Assembly: GCF_001307295.1 (NCBI RefSeq)
Contig: NZ_CP012700.1
Location: forward strand, 1,119,001-1,183,000
Source: Sphingopyxis macrogoltabida
Lineage (GTDB): Bacteria; Pseudomonadota; Alphaproteobacteria; Sphingomonadales; Sphingomonadaceae
Direction: 5' to 3'
DNA: 64,000 bases
In this document: positions 18,013 through 30,800 of the stretch, piece after piece
Layout: every line of letters starts with the position of its first letter
How positions within the stretch are numbered: position 1 is the first letter of the stretch
Notes under the pieces: generated by a model
Told to the model about the DNA's origin: nothing
The model's database searches: none
What the model saw: only the letters and a program-made list of their open reading frames with translations
Position numbers and translations under genes: made by a program

Positions 18013-19464
18013 TTGATCTCCCTTTATTTGGACGCTAAACAGCACCCCAGCGGGGCTAAGCAACCTCCCGCCGAGGTCAAGACAGGCCCAAGCGTTGCCT
18101 CGTTGCCTTGCCATTTCCGGTGGGGCGAATTGCGCGAGGTTATCTTGGCTTCACTGGCTACTTCCCCGTCCATCACATTTGCCGAACTGCTGCGGGTGTT
18201 TACCCGTATCGGCTTCCTTAGTTTCGGAGGCCCCGCCGGACAGATCGCCCTCATGCACCGCGAGCTGGTGGATGAGCACAAATGGATAAGCGAGGAGGAC
18301 TTTCTCCACGCGCTCAATTTTTGCCACCTGCTTCCCGGCCCCGAAGCGCAGCAGCTGGCGACGTGGATTGGCTGGCGACTGCATGGCTGGCGCGGCGGGC
18401 TGGCTGCGGGCTTGCTGTTCGTAATTCCCGGTGCGCTGATCATCCTCGCGCTGTCGGTGCTTTATGCGATCGCCGCCAATCTCGCATGGGTCGAAGCGCT
18501 GTTTCTGGGCGTGAAGGCGGCGGTGCTGGCCATCGTCGTGCAAGCTCTCCTGCGGATTGCCGGGCGCGCACTCGATACGGGCCTGAAGCGCGGGCTCGCG
18601 GCGGCGGCCTTTGTCGGCCTGTTCTTCTTCGATCTCCCATTCCCGCTGATCGTGCTGGGGTCAGGGGTCATCGGCATGATCGCGGGGAAGAGGCGACCCG
18701 ATCTGCTGGCGCTCAAGCCAGCCACAGGGGCTGACACTGTGCCGGAGCGGCCATGGCGCACCACCTTCTTCTCGATTGCGCTGTGGGGCGCAGTGTGGGC
18801 GGCGCCGATGGTGCTGATTGCGGCGACGCTGGGGCGCGAGCATGTGTTGTGGGATATCGGGGCCTTCTTCTCGCAGCTTGCCGTGGTGACCTTTGGCGGG
18901 GCCTATGCTGTGCTCGCCTATATGGCGCAGGAGGCAGTGCAGGGTTTCGGCTGGCTCCAGCCCGGTGAAATGGCCGACGGGCTCGGCCTGGCCGAGACCA
19001 CACCGGGGCCACTGATCCTTGTCACCCAATTCGTCGGTTATCTCGCCGCCTTCCGCGCGCCCGAGCCGTTCTCGCCGCTGATGGCAGGGTTCCTCGGGGC
19101 GATGCTGACGACCTGGGTCACCTTTGCGCCGTGCTTCATGTGGATCTTCGCCTTTGCCCCGTGGATTGACCGGCTCGGCCGTGCGGTGGCGCTGAAAGGC
19201 GGGCTGGCAGCGGTGACGGCGGCGGTGGTGGGGGTGATCGGCAACCTGACCGCGTGGTTCGCGCTGCACGTGCTGTTTACCGCGGTGGGCCAGCGCCATG
19301 TCGGCCCGGTTCGGCTCTACTGGCCCGAGCTTGCCAGCTTCGACTGGCGCGCGGGCTTGCTGGCACTACTGGCCTTCACGCTCGCCTTCGGCTTGAAGTG
19401 GTCGGTGCTGCGCGTGCTGGCGGCCTGCGGGGTGGGCGGACTGGTTCTGGTTCTGGCGACGTGA
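18013..19464 (+). CDS. chrA: Chromate efflux transporter ChrA (two-domain)
   Basis: CHR-family inner-membrane transporter that expels chromate. About 483 residues form two homologous halves, each with the CHR signature: 'FLSFGGPAGQIALMHREL' (about 69-86) in the first and 'TFGGAYAVLAYM' (about 294-305) in the second, plus 'TPGPLILVTQFVGY' and the matching 'LPGPEAQQLATWIG'. So it is the long-chain ChrA type. The listed start is TTG 18013, and the first 45 residues are not typical, so a later start near 18130-18170 is possible. It is followed 10 bp later by the superoxide dismutase gene, forming a chrA-chrC pair. No chrB regulator is seen. Confidence 0.93.
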   Translation: MISLYLDAKQHPSGAKQPPAEVKTGPSVASLPCHFRWGELREVILASLATSPSITFAELLRVFTRIGFLSFGGPAGQIALMHRELVDEHKWISEEDFLHALNFCHLLPGPEAQQLATWIGWRLHGWRGGLAAGLLFVIPGALIILALSVLYAIAANLAWVEALFLGVKAAVLAIVVQALLRIAGRALDTGLKRGLAAAAFVGLFFFDLPFPLIVLGSGVIGMIAGKRRPDLLALKPATGADTVPERPWRTTFFSIALWGAVWAAPMVLIAATLGREHVLWDIGAFFSQLAVVTFGGAYAVLAYMAQEAVQGFGWLQPGEMADGLGLAETTPGPLILVTQFVGYLAAFRAPEPFSPLMAGFLGAMLTTWVTFAPCFMWIFAFAPWIDRLGRAVALKGGLAAVTAAVVGVIGNLTAWFALHVLFTAVGQRHVGPVRLYWPELASFDWRAGLLALLAFTLAFGLKWSVLRVLAACGVGGLVLVLAT

Positions 19465-19474
19465 GGAGGACGAT

Positions 19475-20194
19475 ATGAGCGATATTACCCGAAGGCAGGC
19501 AATCGGCACCGCCGCCCTTTCCGCAGCCGGCGCGGCGCTGGTAGCAACCCATGGCAGCGTTGCCGGGCAGGCGCCGGCCTCTGCTGCCGCCGCCTTCGCC
19601 GGAAAGCACACCCCCAAGCCGCTGCGCTTTAACCCCGCTAAACTAACCGGGCTGTCGGAGAAGCTCATCACCTCGCACTGGGAGAACAATTACCAGGGCT
19701 CGGTGCGCGGGCTCAATACCATCGAGACCCGGCTCGCCGCGGCGATGGCCGATCCCGAATTTCCGCCGGTCGCCTACTCCGGGCTCAAGCGCGAGGAACT
19801 GCACCGCACCGGATCGGTGGTGCTGCACGAGCTCTATTTCGGCGCGCTCGGCGGGAATGGCACTCCCGGCGGATCGATCACCGAAGCGCTGACAAGCTGG
19901 TTCGGCGGATACGATGCCTGGGCGGCCGAGTTCCGGCGCACCGCGATGAGCCTTGCCGGCGGATCGGGCTGGTGCGTGCTCACGTGGAACGCGCACACCC
20001 GGTCGCTCCACAATTACTGGGCTTGGGATCACATGCACGGCGCGGTGACCGGCACCCCGCTGATCGCGCTCGACATGTATGAACATGCCTATCACATGGA
20101 CTATGGCACCGCCGCCGCGCGCTATGTCGATGCTTTCATGGCCAATCTCGACTGGGAGGTGGTCGACGCGCGGTATCGCGCGGCGATTGCCTGA
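19475..20194 (+). CDS. Fe/Mn superoxide dismutase with Tat signal (ChrC-like)
   Basis: Converts superoxide to hydrogen peroxide. The 239 residues begin with a twin-arginine signal 'TRRQAIGTAAL', so the enzyme is probably exported. Metal ligands of the Fe/Mn family are visible: 'SHWENNYQGSVRGLN' (about 68-82), 'HELYFG' (about 117-122), and Asp/His in 'DMYEHAYHMDY' (about 200-210). Coupling to chrA (10 bp) matches the chrC gene of known chromate determinants, where a superoxide dismutase copes with radicals from chromate reduction. Its stop codon abuts the stop of the convergent MFS gene with no base between them. Confidence 0.9.
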   Translation: MSDITRRQAIGTAALSAAGAALVATHGSVAGQAPASAAAAFAGKHTPKPLRFNPAKLTGLSEKLITSHWENNYQGSVRGLNTIETRLAAAMADPEFPPVAYSGLKREELHRTGSVVLHELYFGALGGNGTPGGSITEALTSWFGGYDAWAAEFRRTAMSLAGGSGWCVLTWNAHTRSLHNYWAWDHMHGAVTGTPLIALDMYEHAYHMDYGTAAARYVDAFMANLDWEVVDARYRAAIA

Positions 20195-21511
20195 TCAGGA
20201 GCGGCCCGGCCAGTGTCCGTGCAAGTCGTCGATGACATAGGGATGGGCGTGTTGCCCACCGCCATGCCCGGCCAGATGTGGATGGTCTGCGGGCAGATCG
20301 GGGTGGTCGTGGGCCAATGCGGCGGGGTCGTTCGTCGGCCAGCGCCATAGCGCCAGCAACAGTCCCGCAGCGCCGAGCCCCGCCAGTGCGACCAAGGCGG
20401 TTGTCATGCCGAAGCGGGCGCCCGCCTGCCCCGCGATCGGATAGGCCATCAGCCAGCAGACATGGCTGAGCGCGAACTGCGCGGCGAAGAGCGCGGGGCG
20501 ATCAGCCTCGCTGGATGACCGCCGCAGCAGCCTGCCACCCGGCGTAACGCAGAGCGAATAGCCGATACCCATCACCAGCCACCCGGCAAGAAGATGGGGC
20601 CAATCGAGCGCCAGACCTGCCAGTCCGCCAAACGTCACGGTGAGGATTAGAGCCCCCGTGAGCATGACCGTCCGGTCGGCGATGTGCTGCAACACCCGCG
20701 GCAGCGCGAGTGCGGCCAGCATCGAGCCGCCGCCATAGGCCGCAAGCGCCAGAGCCACATCACCCTGACTGCGGCCCATGCCCTTCACAATGACGACCGT
20801 GTTGACGATCACCATTGCGCTGCCCGCCGCAGCAGTGAGGGTCACGGCCAGCAGGCCGAGCAGGCGGGGTGTCTTCAAATAGATGCGCGCGCCGCGCGTG
20901 GTCTTGCGCCAGACACTCTCGACAATCGCCGCGGCAGCCTTGCGATGCGGCAGCGCGGCCGTGACGACCAGCAGCGCCGAGATCGCAAAGCCGATCGCTG
21001 TGCCCGCGAACAGCCAGTGGAAGCTGATCACCGTCAGGAGCGCAGCGGCCAGAATCGGGCTCAGCAGGCTTTCCAGATCATAGGCGAGGCGCGAAAGCGA
21101 GAGTGCGCGGGTGTATTCCTCCTCGTCCGGGAGAATATCGGGGATGGTCGCCTGAAACGTCGGCGTGAAGGTCGCCGAGGCCGATTGCAGCAGGAAGATC
21201 AGCAGATAGACCTGCCAGACCGCATCGACGAACGGTAGCGTCAGTGCAGCACCGGCGCGCAGCAGGTCCATCGCCACCAACAGTCCCTTGCGCGGCAGCC
21301 TGTCGGCATAGGCCCCGACCACCGGCGCGACGCCGATATAAGCCACCATCTTGATCGCCAGCGCCGTGCCCAGCACCGCACCCGCATCCGCGCCGGCGAT
21401 CTCGTAAGCCAGCAGACCGAGGGCAACCGTGGCAAGCCCCGTCCCCACCAGCGCGATGACCTGCGCCAGAAACAGATGCCGGTAGGTGCGGTGTGCAAGC
21501 ACGGATAGCAT
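20195..21511 (-). CDS. MFS exporter with His-rich tail (NreB-like metal efflux)
   Basis: A 438-residue major facilitator protein with about 12 membrane helices and the MFS loop motif 'GAYADRLPRKGLL' (about 66-78). The last 35 residues form a His/Asp-rich tail ('HDHPDLPADHPHLAGH', 'HAHPYVIDDLHGHW'), as in the nickel exporter NreB. It is the last gene of the czc-like operon, 35 bp after czcA. This placement and the tail favour divalent metal export, Ni or Co being the usual substrates of NreB; the actual metal is not proven. Related MFS proteins without the tail export drugs, so the tail is the key evidence. Confidence 0.82.
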   Translation of the reverse strand: MLSVLAHRTYRHLFLAQVIALVGTGLATVALGLLAYEIAGADAGAVLGTALAIKMVAYIGVAPVVGAYADRLPRKGLLVAMDLLRAGAALTLPFVDAVWQVYLLIFLLQSASATFTPTFQATIPDILPDEEEYTRALSLSRLAYDLESLLSPILAAALLTVISFHWLFAGTAIGFAISALLVVTAALPHRKAAAAIVESVWRKTTRGARIYLKTPRLLGLLAVTLTAAAGSAMVIVNTVVIVKGMGRSQGDVALALAAYGGGSMLAALALPRVLQHIADRTVMLTGALILTVTFGGLAGLALDWPHLLAGWLVMGIGYSLCVTPGGRLLRRSSSEADRPALFAAQFALSHVCWLMAYPIAGQAGARFGMTTALVALAGLGAAGLLLALWRWPTNDPAALAHDHPDLPADHPHLAGHGGGQHAHPYVIDDLHGHWPGRS

Positions 21512-21546
21512 GATCGGGTTCTCCTATCCCTTGCCGCCCAGATGTA

Positions 21547-25957
<4,411 letters not shown>

Positions 25958-25959
25958 GG

Positions 25960-27183
25960 TCAGTTACCCCCAACGAGTTCGGCAAACCGGCCGGTCAGGC
26001 GATCAAGTTCAGCCTTGGCACGGTGATATTCGGTCATGGCATCGACCATCCGCACGCGTGCGTCATGCAGCGCGTTTTGCGCGGTCGAGACGTCGAGAAA
26101 GGTGAAGCCGCCGCGCTTGTAGCCCGCCAGCACTTCGCGCAGCGTCTGCTCGGCGCCGGGCACGACCTTGGTGCGGATCGCCTCCGCCTCGTGGCCCGCT
26201 TCCTCGACCCGCTCCACGGCAAAGCCAATGGCGCGGCGCCGCTCGAACCGCTCGACGGCAAGGTCGGCTTCGATCTGGCGCTTCTCGGCTTCGGCGCGGT
26301 CGCGATTGGCCTGGTTGAGTGCGCGGTTCGATAGCGGCAGCGAGAAGCCGCCAACAAGAGCGACATCGCCCGTGCCAAGGAAACGCGGGCCGGCGAACAC
26401 GGTCGGATCGGTGCGCGCGTTCGCGGCCTGCAATCGGATATTGGCATCGGCGCGGCGGCTGCGCGCCTCATACAAGGCCAGATCGATCGAGGCGAGATCG
26501 TCCGGCACTGTGCCTGCTGGCGCAAAGTCGAGAAAGGCGTCGGTCACAACCGCGAACTCTTTGTCGGCCTGTCCGGTGAGCAAAGCAAGTCGGGCCTTGG
26601 CCGCTTCCACCGCATGTTCGGCCAATTCCAAATCGACCTTGGCTTCCGCCAGCTGCGTGCGCGCGCGCGTTCCTGCAAAGAGCGGATCGCGGGCATCGTC
26701 CACCCGGCGCTGCACGTCTTTCTGGAGCGCTTCGGCGATCTCGACCCGGCTGCGCGCGAGTTCGAGATCGAGCGTCGCGGCCTGCACCTCGACGTAGAGT
26801 TGCTGGACCTTCTGGGCGAGATCGAGCCGCGCGATCAGCCCCTGCGCCTGCGCGACCCCGATGTCGCCTTCGGCCAGTGCCACCCGGGCCGCACGCTTGC
26901 CGCCCCGCTCGATGCGCTGATTATAGGTGGCATCGATCTGGAACTGGTTGAAACCATTCGTCCCGATGTTCTCGACGGCGCCGTCGATGGTCGCAGCGGG
27001 CTTTGTATCAGCAGCCGCGCGCGCGGCCCCCAGCACTTCCACCCGGGCTGTTGCTGCGGCACCCAGCGGCGAGTTGGCCACAGACTGGCGGATCGCCTCT
27101 TCGAGGGTCAGCGTATCGGCATTGGCCGCTCCCGCTGACAGGAACGTGACCGCAAGCAGTGCGGCACGCAGTATCGTCTTCAT
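25960..27183 (-). CDS. czcC: Outer-membrane efflux protein (CzcC-like, TolC family)
   Basis: Outer-membrane channel of the metal efflux complex. The 407 residues have a signal peptide (cleavage near ANAD), then two TolC-type repeats rich in long Ala/Glu/Arg helices (about 95-220 and 285-400). The start at 27183 gives a proper signal peptide; an ATG 18 bp upstream is less likely. It lies 67 bp after the His-rich protein gene and 2 bp before czcB. Confidence 0.9.
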   Translation of the reverse strand: MKTILRAALLAVTFLSAGAANADTLTLEEAIRQSVANSPLGAAATARVEVLGAARAAADTKPAATIDGAVENIGTNGFNQFQIDATYNQRIERGGKRAARVALAEGDIGVAQAQGLIARLDLAQKVQQLYVEVQAATLDLELARSRVEIAEALQKDVQRRVDDARDPLFAGTRARTQLAEAKVDLELAEHAVEAAKARLALLTGQADKEFAVVTDAFLDFAPAGTVPDDLASIDLALYEARSRRADANIRLQAANARTDPTVFAGPRFLGTGDVALVGGFSLPLSNRALNQANRDRAEAEKRQIEADLAVERFERRRAIGFAVERVEEAGHEAEAIRTKVVPGAEQTLREVLAGYKRGGFTFLDVSTAQNALHDARVRMVDAMTEYHRAKAELDRLTGRFAELVGGN

Positions 27184-27250
27184 TTCACCTGCTCCTGACA
27201 CGTCTGCTCAAGGCGCGGCCGGACTCAGCCGGCAGCACCGTGCAACGATG

Positions 27251-27637
27251 TCAGGCGGTTCGCGGAGGTCTCAGAAGCGAGTTGGGGCGGGAGATAGCCG
27301 CAAGCGATGCAGGCGGCGGAAAATGGAGCTCCTTCGCCGATGGCAGGCCTCCAAATTCGGTATGATCGGCGGACAGCAGGGCGAAGCCATGCCCGGCCAT
27401 GGAGCCATGACTATGCGTCAGGCCTCTCTCCGGATCCCGCTGATCGGCCGGTGCGTCCCCAAGCGCCGCCTTCTCGAAGCTTGCCCCCGGGTCCACAGCG
27501 TGAACATGGTCCGAATGGTGCGTATGAACGGCCGTGGCAGAGGACAACTGCTCGTGCACAGCCAAATGCGCATCCCAAGCTCTGCCCGAAAGGAGCATCG
27601 CGCAGAGGACAAGGAGCAGGCCAAGCCGGGCAAACAT
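27251..27637 (-). CDS. Small exported His-rich protein upstream of czcCBA (CzcI-like)
   Basis: A 128-residue protein with a signal peptide (residues 1-20, cleavage near GRAW), then His-rich stretches 'HTHHSDHVHAVDPG' (about 38-51) and 'HSHGSMAGHG' (about 74-83). Metal clusters often carry such a small periplasmic protein (for example CzcI) as the first gene before czcC, and these bind metal or tune the response. Sequence family is not certain. It is first in the minus-strand operon, and no two-component regulator is present nearby. A clear ribosome site is not visible, so the start could be different. Confidence 0.65.
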   Translation of the reverse strand: MFARLGLLLVLCAMLLSGRAWDAHLAVHEQLSSATAVHTHHSDHVHAVDPGASFEKAALGDAPADQRDPERGLTHSHGSMAGHGFALLSADHTEFGGLPSAKELHFPPPASLAAISRPNSLLRPPRTA

Positions 27638-28053
27638 CTGGAAAAGGCTAGGGCCAAACTATGCTCGAAGCAATATGTCTTTCCCCGTGCGTCGCTCGCA
27701 GGGGTCTATGGTGCAGGCAAGTCTCGAGCACCGAGACCCTCTATAGGCAACGCATCTGAGCCAATTTTAGGCCTTGGCGACTGGTGAGCTCGTGCCGGGA
27801 GAGGAGCCTTGTTTCCGATTAATGAACACGCATGGCAGGTCATCGCCGCCGCTCTATTCAGCTGTCACGCGGCTGCGATGCCGCCTTGATTTTGCGACGC
27901 CATAATCGGCGAGACGGGGTGCTGGCTAACTCTGAAGACAGATTGGAGGACAGCGGCCTCTCCGGAATGCGTGATCAACGCCGGCATTTTGCAATCAGCT
28001 CAGTCACAGAATCGATAGGGTCAATGCCTGAGTGAGCCGTAATGTCCGGTTTT
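27638..28053. other. Gap upstream of czc operon, left of the insertion sequence
   Basis: About 415 bases with no gene that I can support. The promoter of the leftward czc operon should lie in the first part of it (27640-27780). Short open frames on the plus strand here have atypical composition and no recognisable domain. The right end is the target site of the insertion sequence. Confidence 0.4.
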
Positions 28054-28058
28054 GCCTT
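28054..28058. repeat. Target-site duplication, left copy (GCCTT)
   Basis: GCCTT directly precedes the left terminal repeat of the insertion sequence and is repeated at 29590-29594 directly after the right terminal repeat. Confidence 0.75.
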
Positions 28059-29589
28059 GATTCTGTTGAAAAACTCGGTCTTGCAATGGCACTAAAGTAT
28101 TGATTCTATGTCTCCGTAGGCAGACGGAGATGTCATGATGATGGGCGAGCGGACGGTGGCGCAGGAGGCGCTGTTCTACAGCTTCAACCTGGAGCGGCAT
28201 GTGCCGGCGGATCACCTGCTGCGCTCGATCGACCGGTTCGTTGACCTGTCGGGCATTCGTGAACATCTGCGCCCCTTTTACAGCGCGACCGGTCGGCCCT
28301 CGGTCGATCCCGAGCTGATGATCCGGATGCTGATCATCGGCTACTGCCTGGGTATCCGGTCCGAGCGGCGGCTGTGTGAGGAGGTCCATGTCAACCTCGC
28401 CTATCGCTGGTTCTGCCGCCTCGGGCTGGAAGGCGATGTGCCCGACCACTCGACCTTCTCAAAGAACCGGCACGGACGCTTCCGCGACAGTGATCTGCTG
28501 CGCCAGCTGTTCGAGACGACCGTGGCGCGCTGCATTGCCGAGGGGTTGGTTGGCGGTGAAGGCTTCGCGGTCGATGGCAGCCTCGTGCGCGCCGACGTGA
28601 ACCGCCAGCATGCCGTGGATCAGGCAGATGGCCTGCCGGACCCGGCCACCAGCCATGCCGTTCGCGAGTATCTGGCTGTGCTCGACGATGCGGCCTTCGG
28701 GGGCGCAACCCCGGTGCCGCCCAAGCAGCTGGCGGTGGCCGATCCGGCCGCACGCTGGACGGCAGCAAGCCGCGAGCGCGCCTTCTTCGCCTATGCCACC
28801 AATTACCTTATTGATCTCCAGAACGCGGTGATCGTCGATGTCGAGGCGACCACCGCCATCCGTCAGGCCGAGGTGACCGCCCAGCGCCGCATGATCGACA
28901 GAACGCAGGAGCGCTTTGGTCTGTGGCCCGAGCGGCTCGTGGGCGATGCCGGGTATGGCGATGCCAGGAACCTGTCCTGGCTGGTCGAGGAGCGCGGGAT
29001 CGAGCCGCACATCCCCGTGTTCGACAAGTCCGCCCGCCGCGACGATACCTTCGAGCGTTCGGCCTTCAGCTACGACCACGACGACGACAGCTATATCTGT
29101 CCTGCCGGCAAGCGACTGCGCCAGAGGCAGAAGGTCTATCGCGAGGATCGGCCGTTCGTCGATGAGAACGGCATGCTGCGCTACCGCGCCAGCAAGCTCG
29201 ACTGTGACGCCTGCGCTCTCAAGCCGCGCTGTTGCCCGACCCAGCCAGCGCGTAAGATCCTGCGTTCCGTCCACGAGGGCGCCCGCGATCTGGCCCGCGA
29301 TATCGCCACGACCGATGCCTATCTGGTCTCGCGCCGCCAGCGCAAGAAGGTCGAGATGCTGTTCGCGCACCTCAAGCGCATCCTCAGGATGGATCGCCTG
29401 CGCTTGCGAGGTCCAAATGGCGCAAGAGACGAGTTCCTCCTCGCCGCCACCGCCCAAAACCTCCGCAAGATGGCCAAGCTGATCCCCATGCCAGCCACTC
29501 CAGCCCCCGCATAAGCGGGGGCCAAGCCTCAGCGACACGATCAGGCTCGCGCCCGCGCCAGCCTCAGGGGCGGGTTTTTCAACACAATC
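28059..29589 (+). mobile_element. IS1182-like insertion sequence, complete
   Basis: A 1531-bp insertion sequence with one transposase gene. Terminal inverted repeats are 19 bp: left GATTCTGTTGAAAAACTCG (28059-28077) and right CGGGTTTTTCAACACAATC (29571-29589), matching at 17 of 19 positions when one is reversed. A 5-bp direct repeat GCCTT flanks both ends. The right end also forms a short stem CCCGC/GCGGG (29552-29556, 29570-29574) followed by five T, a possible terminator built into the end. Intact ends, duplication and gene suggest a fairly recent insertion. Confidence 0.85.
28135..29514 (+). CDS. IS1182 family transposase
   Basis: DDE transposase of 459 residues that cuts and pastes the surrounding element. 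The N-terminal domain 'LFYSFNLERHVPADHLLR' (about 14-31) and 'DHSTFSKNR' (about 104-112) are typical of the IS5/IS1182 group. Likely catalytic Asp in 'FAVDGSLV' (about 144-151) and 'VGDAGYGD' (about 264-271), and Glu in 'VEMLFAHLKR' (about 406-415). A Cys-rich segment 'CDACALKPRCCP' (about 357-368) is usual for this family. The frame is intact. It is the only gene of the element. Confidence 0.93.
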   Translation: MMMGERTVAQEALFYSFNLERHVPADHLLRSIDRFVDLSGIREHLRPFYSATGRPSVDPELMIRMLIIGYCLGIRSERRLCEEVHVNLAYRWFCRLGLEGDVPDHSTFSKNRHGRFRDSDLLRQLFETTVARCIAEGLVGGEGFAVDGSLVRADVNRQHAVDQADGLPDPATSHAVREYLAVLDDAAFGGATPVPPKQLAVADPAARWTAASRERAFFAYATNYLIDLQNAVIVDVEATTAIRQAEVTAQRRMIDRTQERFGLWPERLVGDAGYGDARNLSWLVEERGIEPHIPVFDKSARRDDTFERSAFSYDHDDDSYICPAGKRLRQRQKVYREDRPFVDENGMLRYRASKLDCDACALKPRCCPTQPARKILRSVHEGARDLARDIATTDAYLVSRRQRKKVEMLFAHLKRILRMDRLRLRGPNGARDEFLLAATAQNLRKMAKLIPMPATPAPA

Positions 29590-29594
29590 GCCTT
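29590..29594. repeat. Target-site duplication, right copy (GCCTT)
   Basis: GCCTT immediately after the right terminal repeat, identical to 28054-28058. Confidence 0.75.
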
Positions 29595-29669
29595 GAGAGC
29601 TGGCATTGAGGACATTGAAATCTGATGGCCGAAAAGTCCCACGATCTGGCTCTAGCGCGTACCGCTCTT

Positions 29670-29722
29670 TCAGGGGTTGAACCAGCGATTGTCGCTCGGG
29701 TTGAGCCGATCGGTCACATGGA
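29670..29722 (-). pseudogene. Scrap of a traG-like gene
   Basis: On the minus strand the frame reads HVTDRLNPSDNRWFNP followed by a stop. Its first nine residues equal those of TraG in this window. At DNA level, 29 bases at 29694-29722 match 1111-1139 of traG at 27 positions. The similarity stops abruptly on both sides. It is probably debris of a tra gene cluster, left of the integrase remnant. Confidence 0.5.
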
Positions 29723-29788
29723 TTGTGCACCTTCTGAGGTCAGATAAAACGCCTAAGGCGAACGACTGTACGTCGCAAGGAACCCATT

Positions 29789-30061
29789 ATGTGGGAGGAA
29801 ATGTGGGAGAATACATCTGAAAATCCATTATTTATCTATAAAATACAGTACTTAATGAGGTGGTTCGGTACAAGCCCTGCCACCACCCTCTGGTCCGAGG
29901 GCATCTCCTAAAATCGCTGGAAGCCGCAGAAAACCTAGGGTATTACCCCTCGGTCGTTCCTCTGCATCCCATGCCTTATCACTGCAGCGCAGTGAAAAGT
30001 GTGGGGAGAATGTGGGGGTAAATTTTTCGACCCCTAAGAATCGGGCTTCCGAGTGTGGCGG
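29789..30061 (+). repeat. Set of TGTGGG direct repeats upstream of integrase remnant
   Basis: TGTGGG(A/G) or a near copy occurs at about 29790, 29802, 30000, 30010 and 30053 (the last as TGTGGCGG), all in the same orientation in front of the integrase start. A short inverted repeat CACTGC/GCAGTG (29980-29985, 29989-29994) sits among them. Repeated short sites of this kind next to a tyrosine integrase are usual for arm-type binding sites of an attachment region. The core site itself cannot be fixed without the other element end. Confidence 0.5.
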
Positions 30062-30082
30062 TAAAAAAATCAGGTTAACCCT

Positions 30083-30370
30083 ATGAAAAAGCTCACGGCT
30101 TTGGCGATCAAGGCAGCATTGGCGAATCCTGGTACCTATCAGGACGGCGATGGGCTCTTCCTGAAGGTGGATAAACGGGGCGGGGCTTATTGGCTCCTGC
30201 GCCTGCAACGCGATGGCAAGCGGCAGGACATAGGCTTGGGTAGCGCCAGATTGCTGCCGCTCGTGTAGGCTCGCCAGAAAGCGAACGAACTCCGCAAGGC
30301 GCTTTTAGCGAGTATAGACTTGAAGGAGCAGCAACATGTTGCCGAAAACGGGCAAGAACCTGCACCAGGA
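30083..30370 (+). pseudogene. Truncated P4-type tyrosine integrase
   Basis: The start 'MKKLTALAIKAALANPG' and 'DGDGLFLKVDKRGGAYWLLR' followed by 'DIGLGS' are the arm-binding domain (DUF4102 type) of P4-like integrases. After 61 codons there is a TAG (30266-30268) where relatives have Glu. The same frame continues recognisably as 'ARQKANELRKALLASID' to a second stop near 30370. The core-binding and catalytic (R-H-R-Y) domains are absent. So the gene is dead, with a point stop and a loss of its 3' part. Confidence 0.75.
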
Positions 30371-30605
30371 TAAGGACGAATTGGCATTCGCCGCGATCAT
30401 GGCGGAGGCGCTGACAGAAGGCCTCGGGCCCACCCACCAGGCTGTGAAAATCGCCATGCGCTGGACGGGTGCCAGCGAAAGAAGCGTCAAGCACTGGCTA
30501 GCCGGAACGCATGCGCCTCGCGCAATTCATCTCTTAGGATTGATCCGTCATTCCGATGAGGTGCTGAGAAGGCTTCTCATCGCGTCCGGTCGGCGCATGC
30601 CCTGA
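30336..30605 (+). CDS. Small HTH-like protein of integrative elements
   Basis: An 89-residue protein overlapping the end of the integrase remnant. The middle part 'KIAMRWTGASERSVKHWLAG' (about 38-57) looks like a helix-turn-helix and 'HLLGLIRHSDEVLRRLL' follows. I have seen proteins of this pattern next to integrases in alphaproteobacterial islands, but no formal family name can be given. The first 15 residues may come from the integrase junction, so the true start may be later. Function unknown; a regulator is plausible. Confidence 0.55.
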   Translation: MLPKTGKNLHQDKDELAFAAIMAEALTEGLGPTHQAVKIAMRWTGASERSVKHWLAGTHAPRAIHLLGLIRHSDEVLRRLLIASGRRMP

Positions 30606-30616
30606 TCGCTCTCGAG

Positions 30617-30730
30617 GTGTCCGCGCTGCGGGGGCGTCTCATCGAAACACTTGCCTTTCTCGACAAGCTGTTTCCCGACGCAGCGAGCATCGCGGGCGAT
30701 GCTTCCTGGCCGCGTGCTGCGGGATCCTAA
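30617..30730 (+). CDS. Very short helical ORF after the HTH-like gene
   Basis: Starting at GTG 30617 this reads 37 residues including 'ALRGRLIETLAFLDKLFPD', an amphipathic helix, and stops at 30730. It begins 12 bp after the HTH-like gene. Island genes of this layout are often followed by a short helical partner, which is the only reason to list it. No ribosome site is evident. Confidence 0.25.
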   Translation: MSALRGRLIETLAFLDKLFPDAASIAGDASWPRAAGS

Positions 30731-30800
30731 AGAAGGTTCGTATCCGCTGCGACAATTCGTCACCCGCGCTCCCCGCCGCTTTGCAAAATTCTTTAGTCGG

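Noticed and set aside
28459..29730. 423-codon minus-strand open frame opposite the transposase
   Set aside because: Shadow of the transposase; only its first 18 codons touch the traG scrap, and in a different frame.
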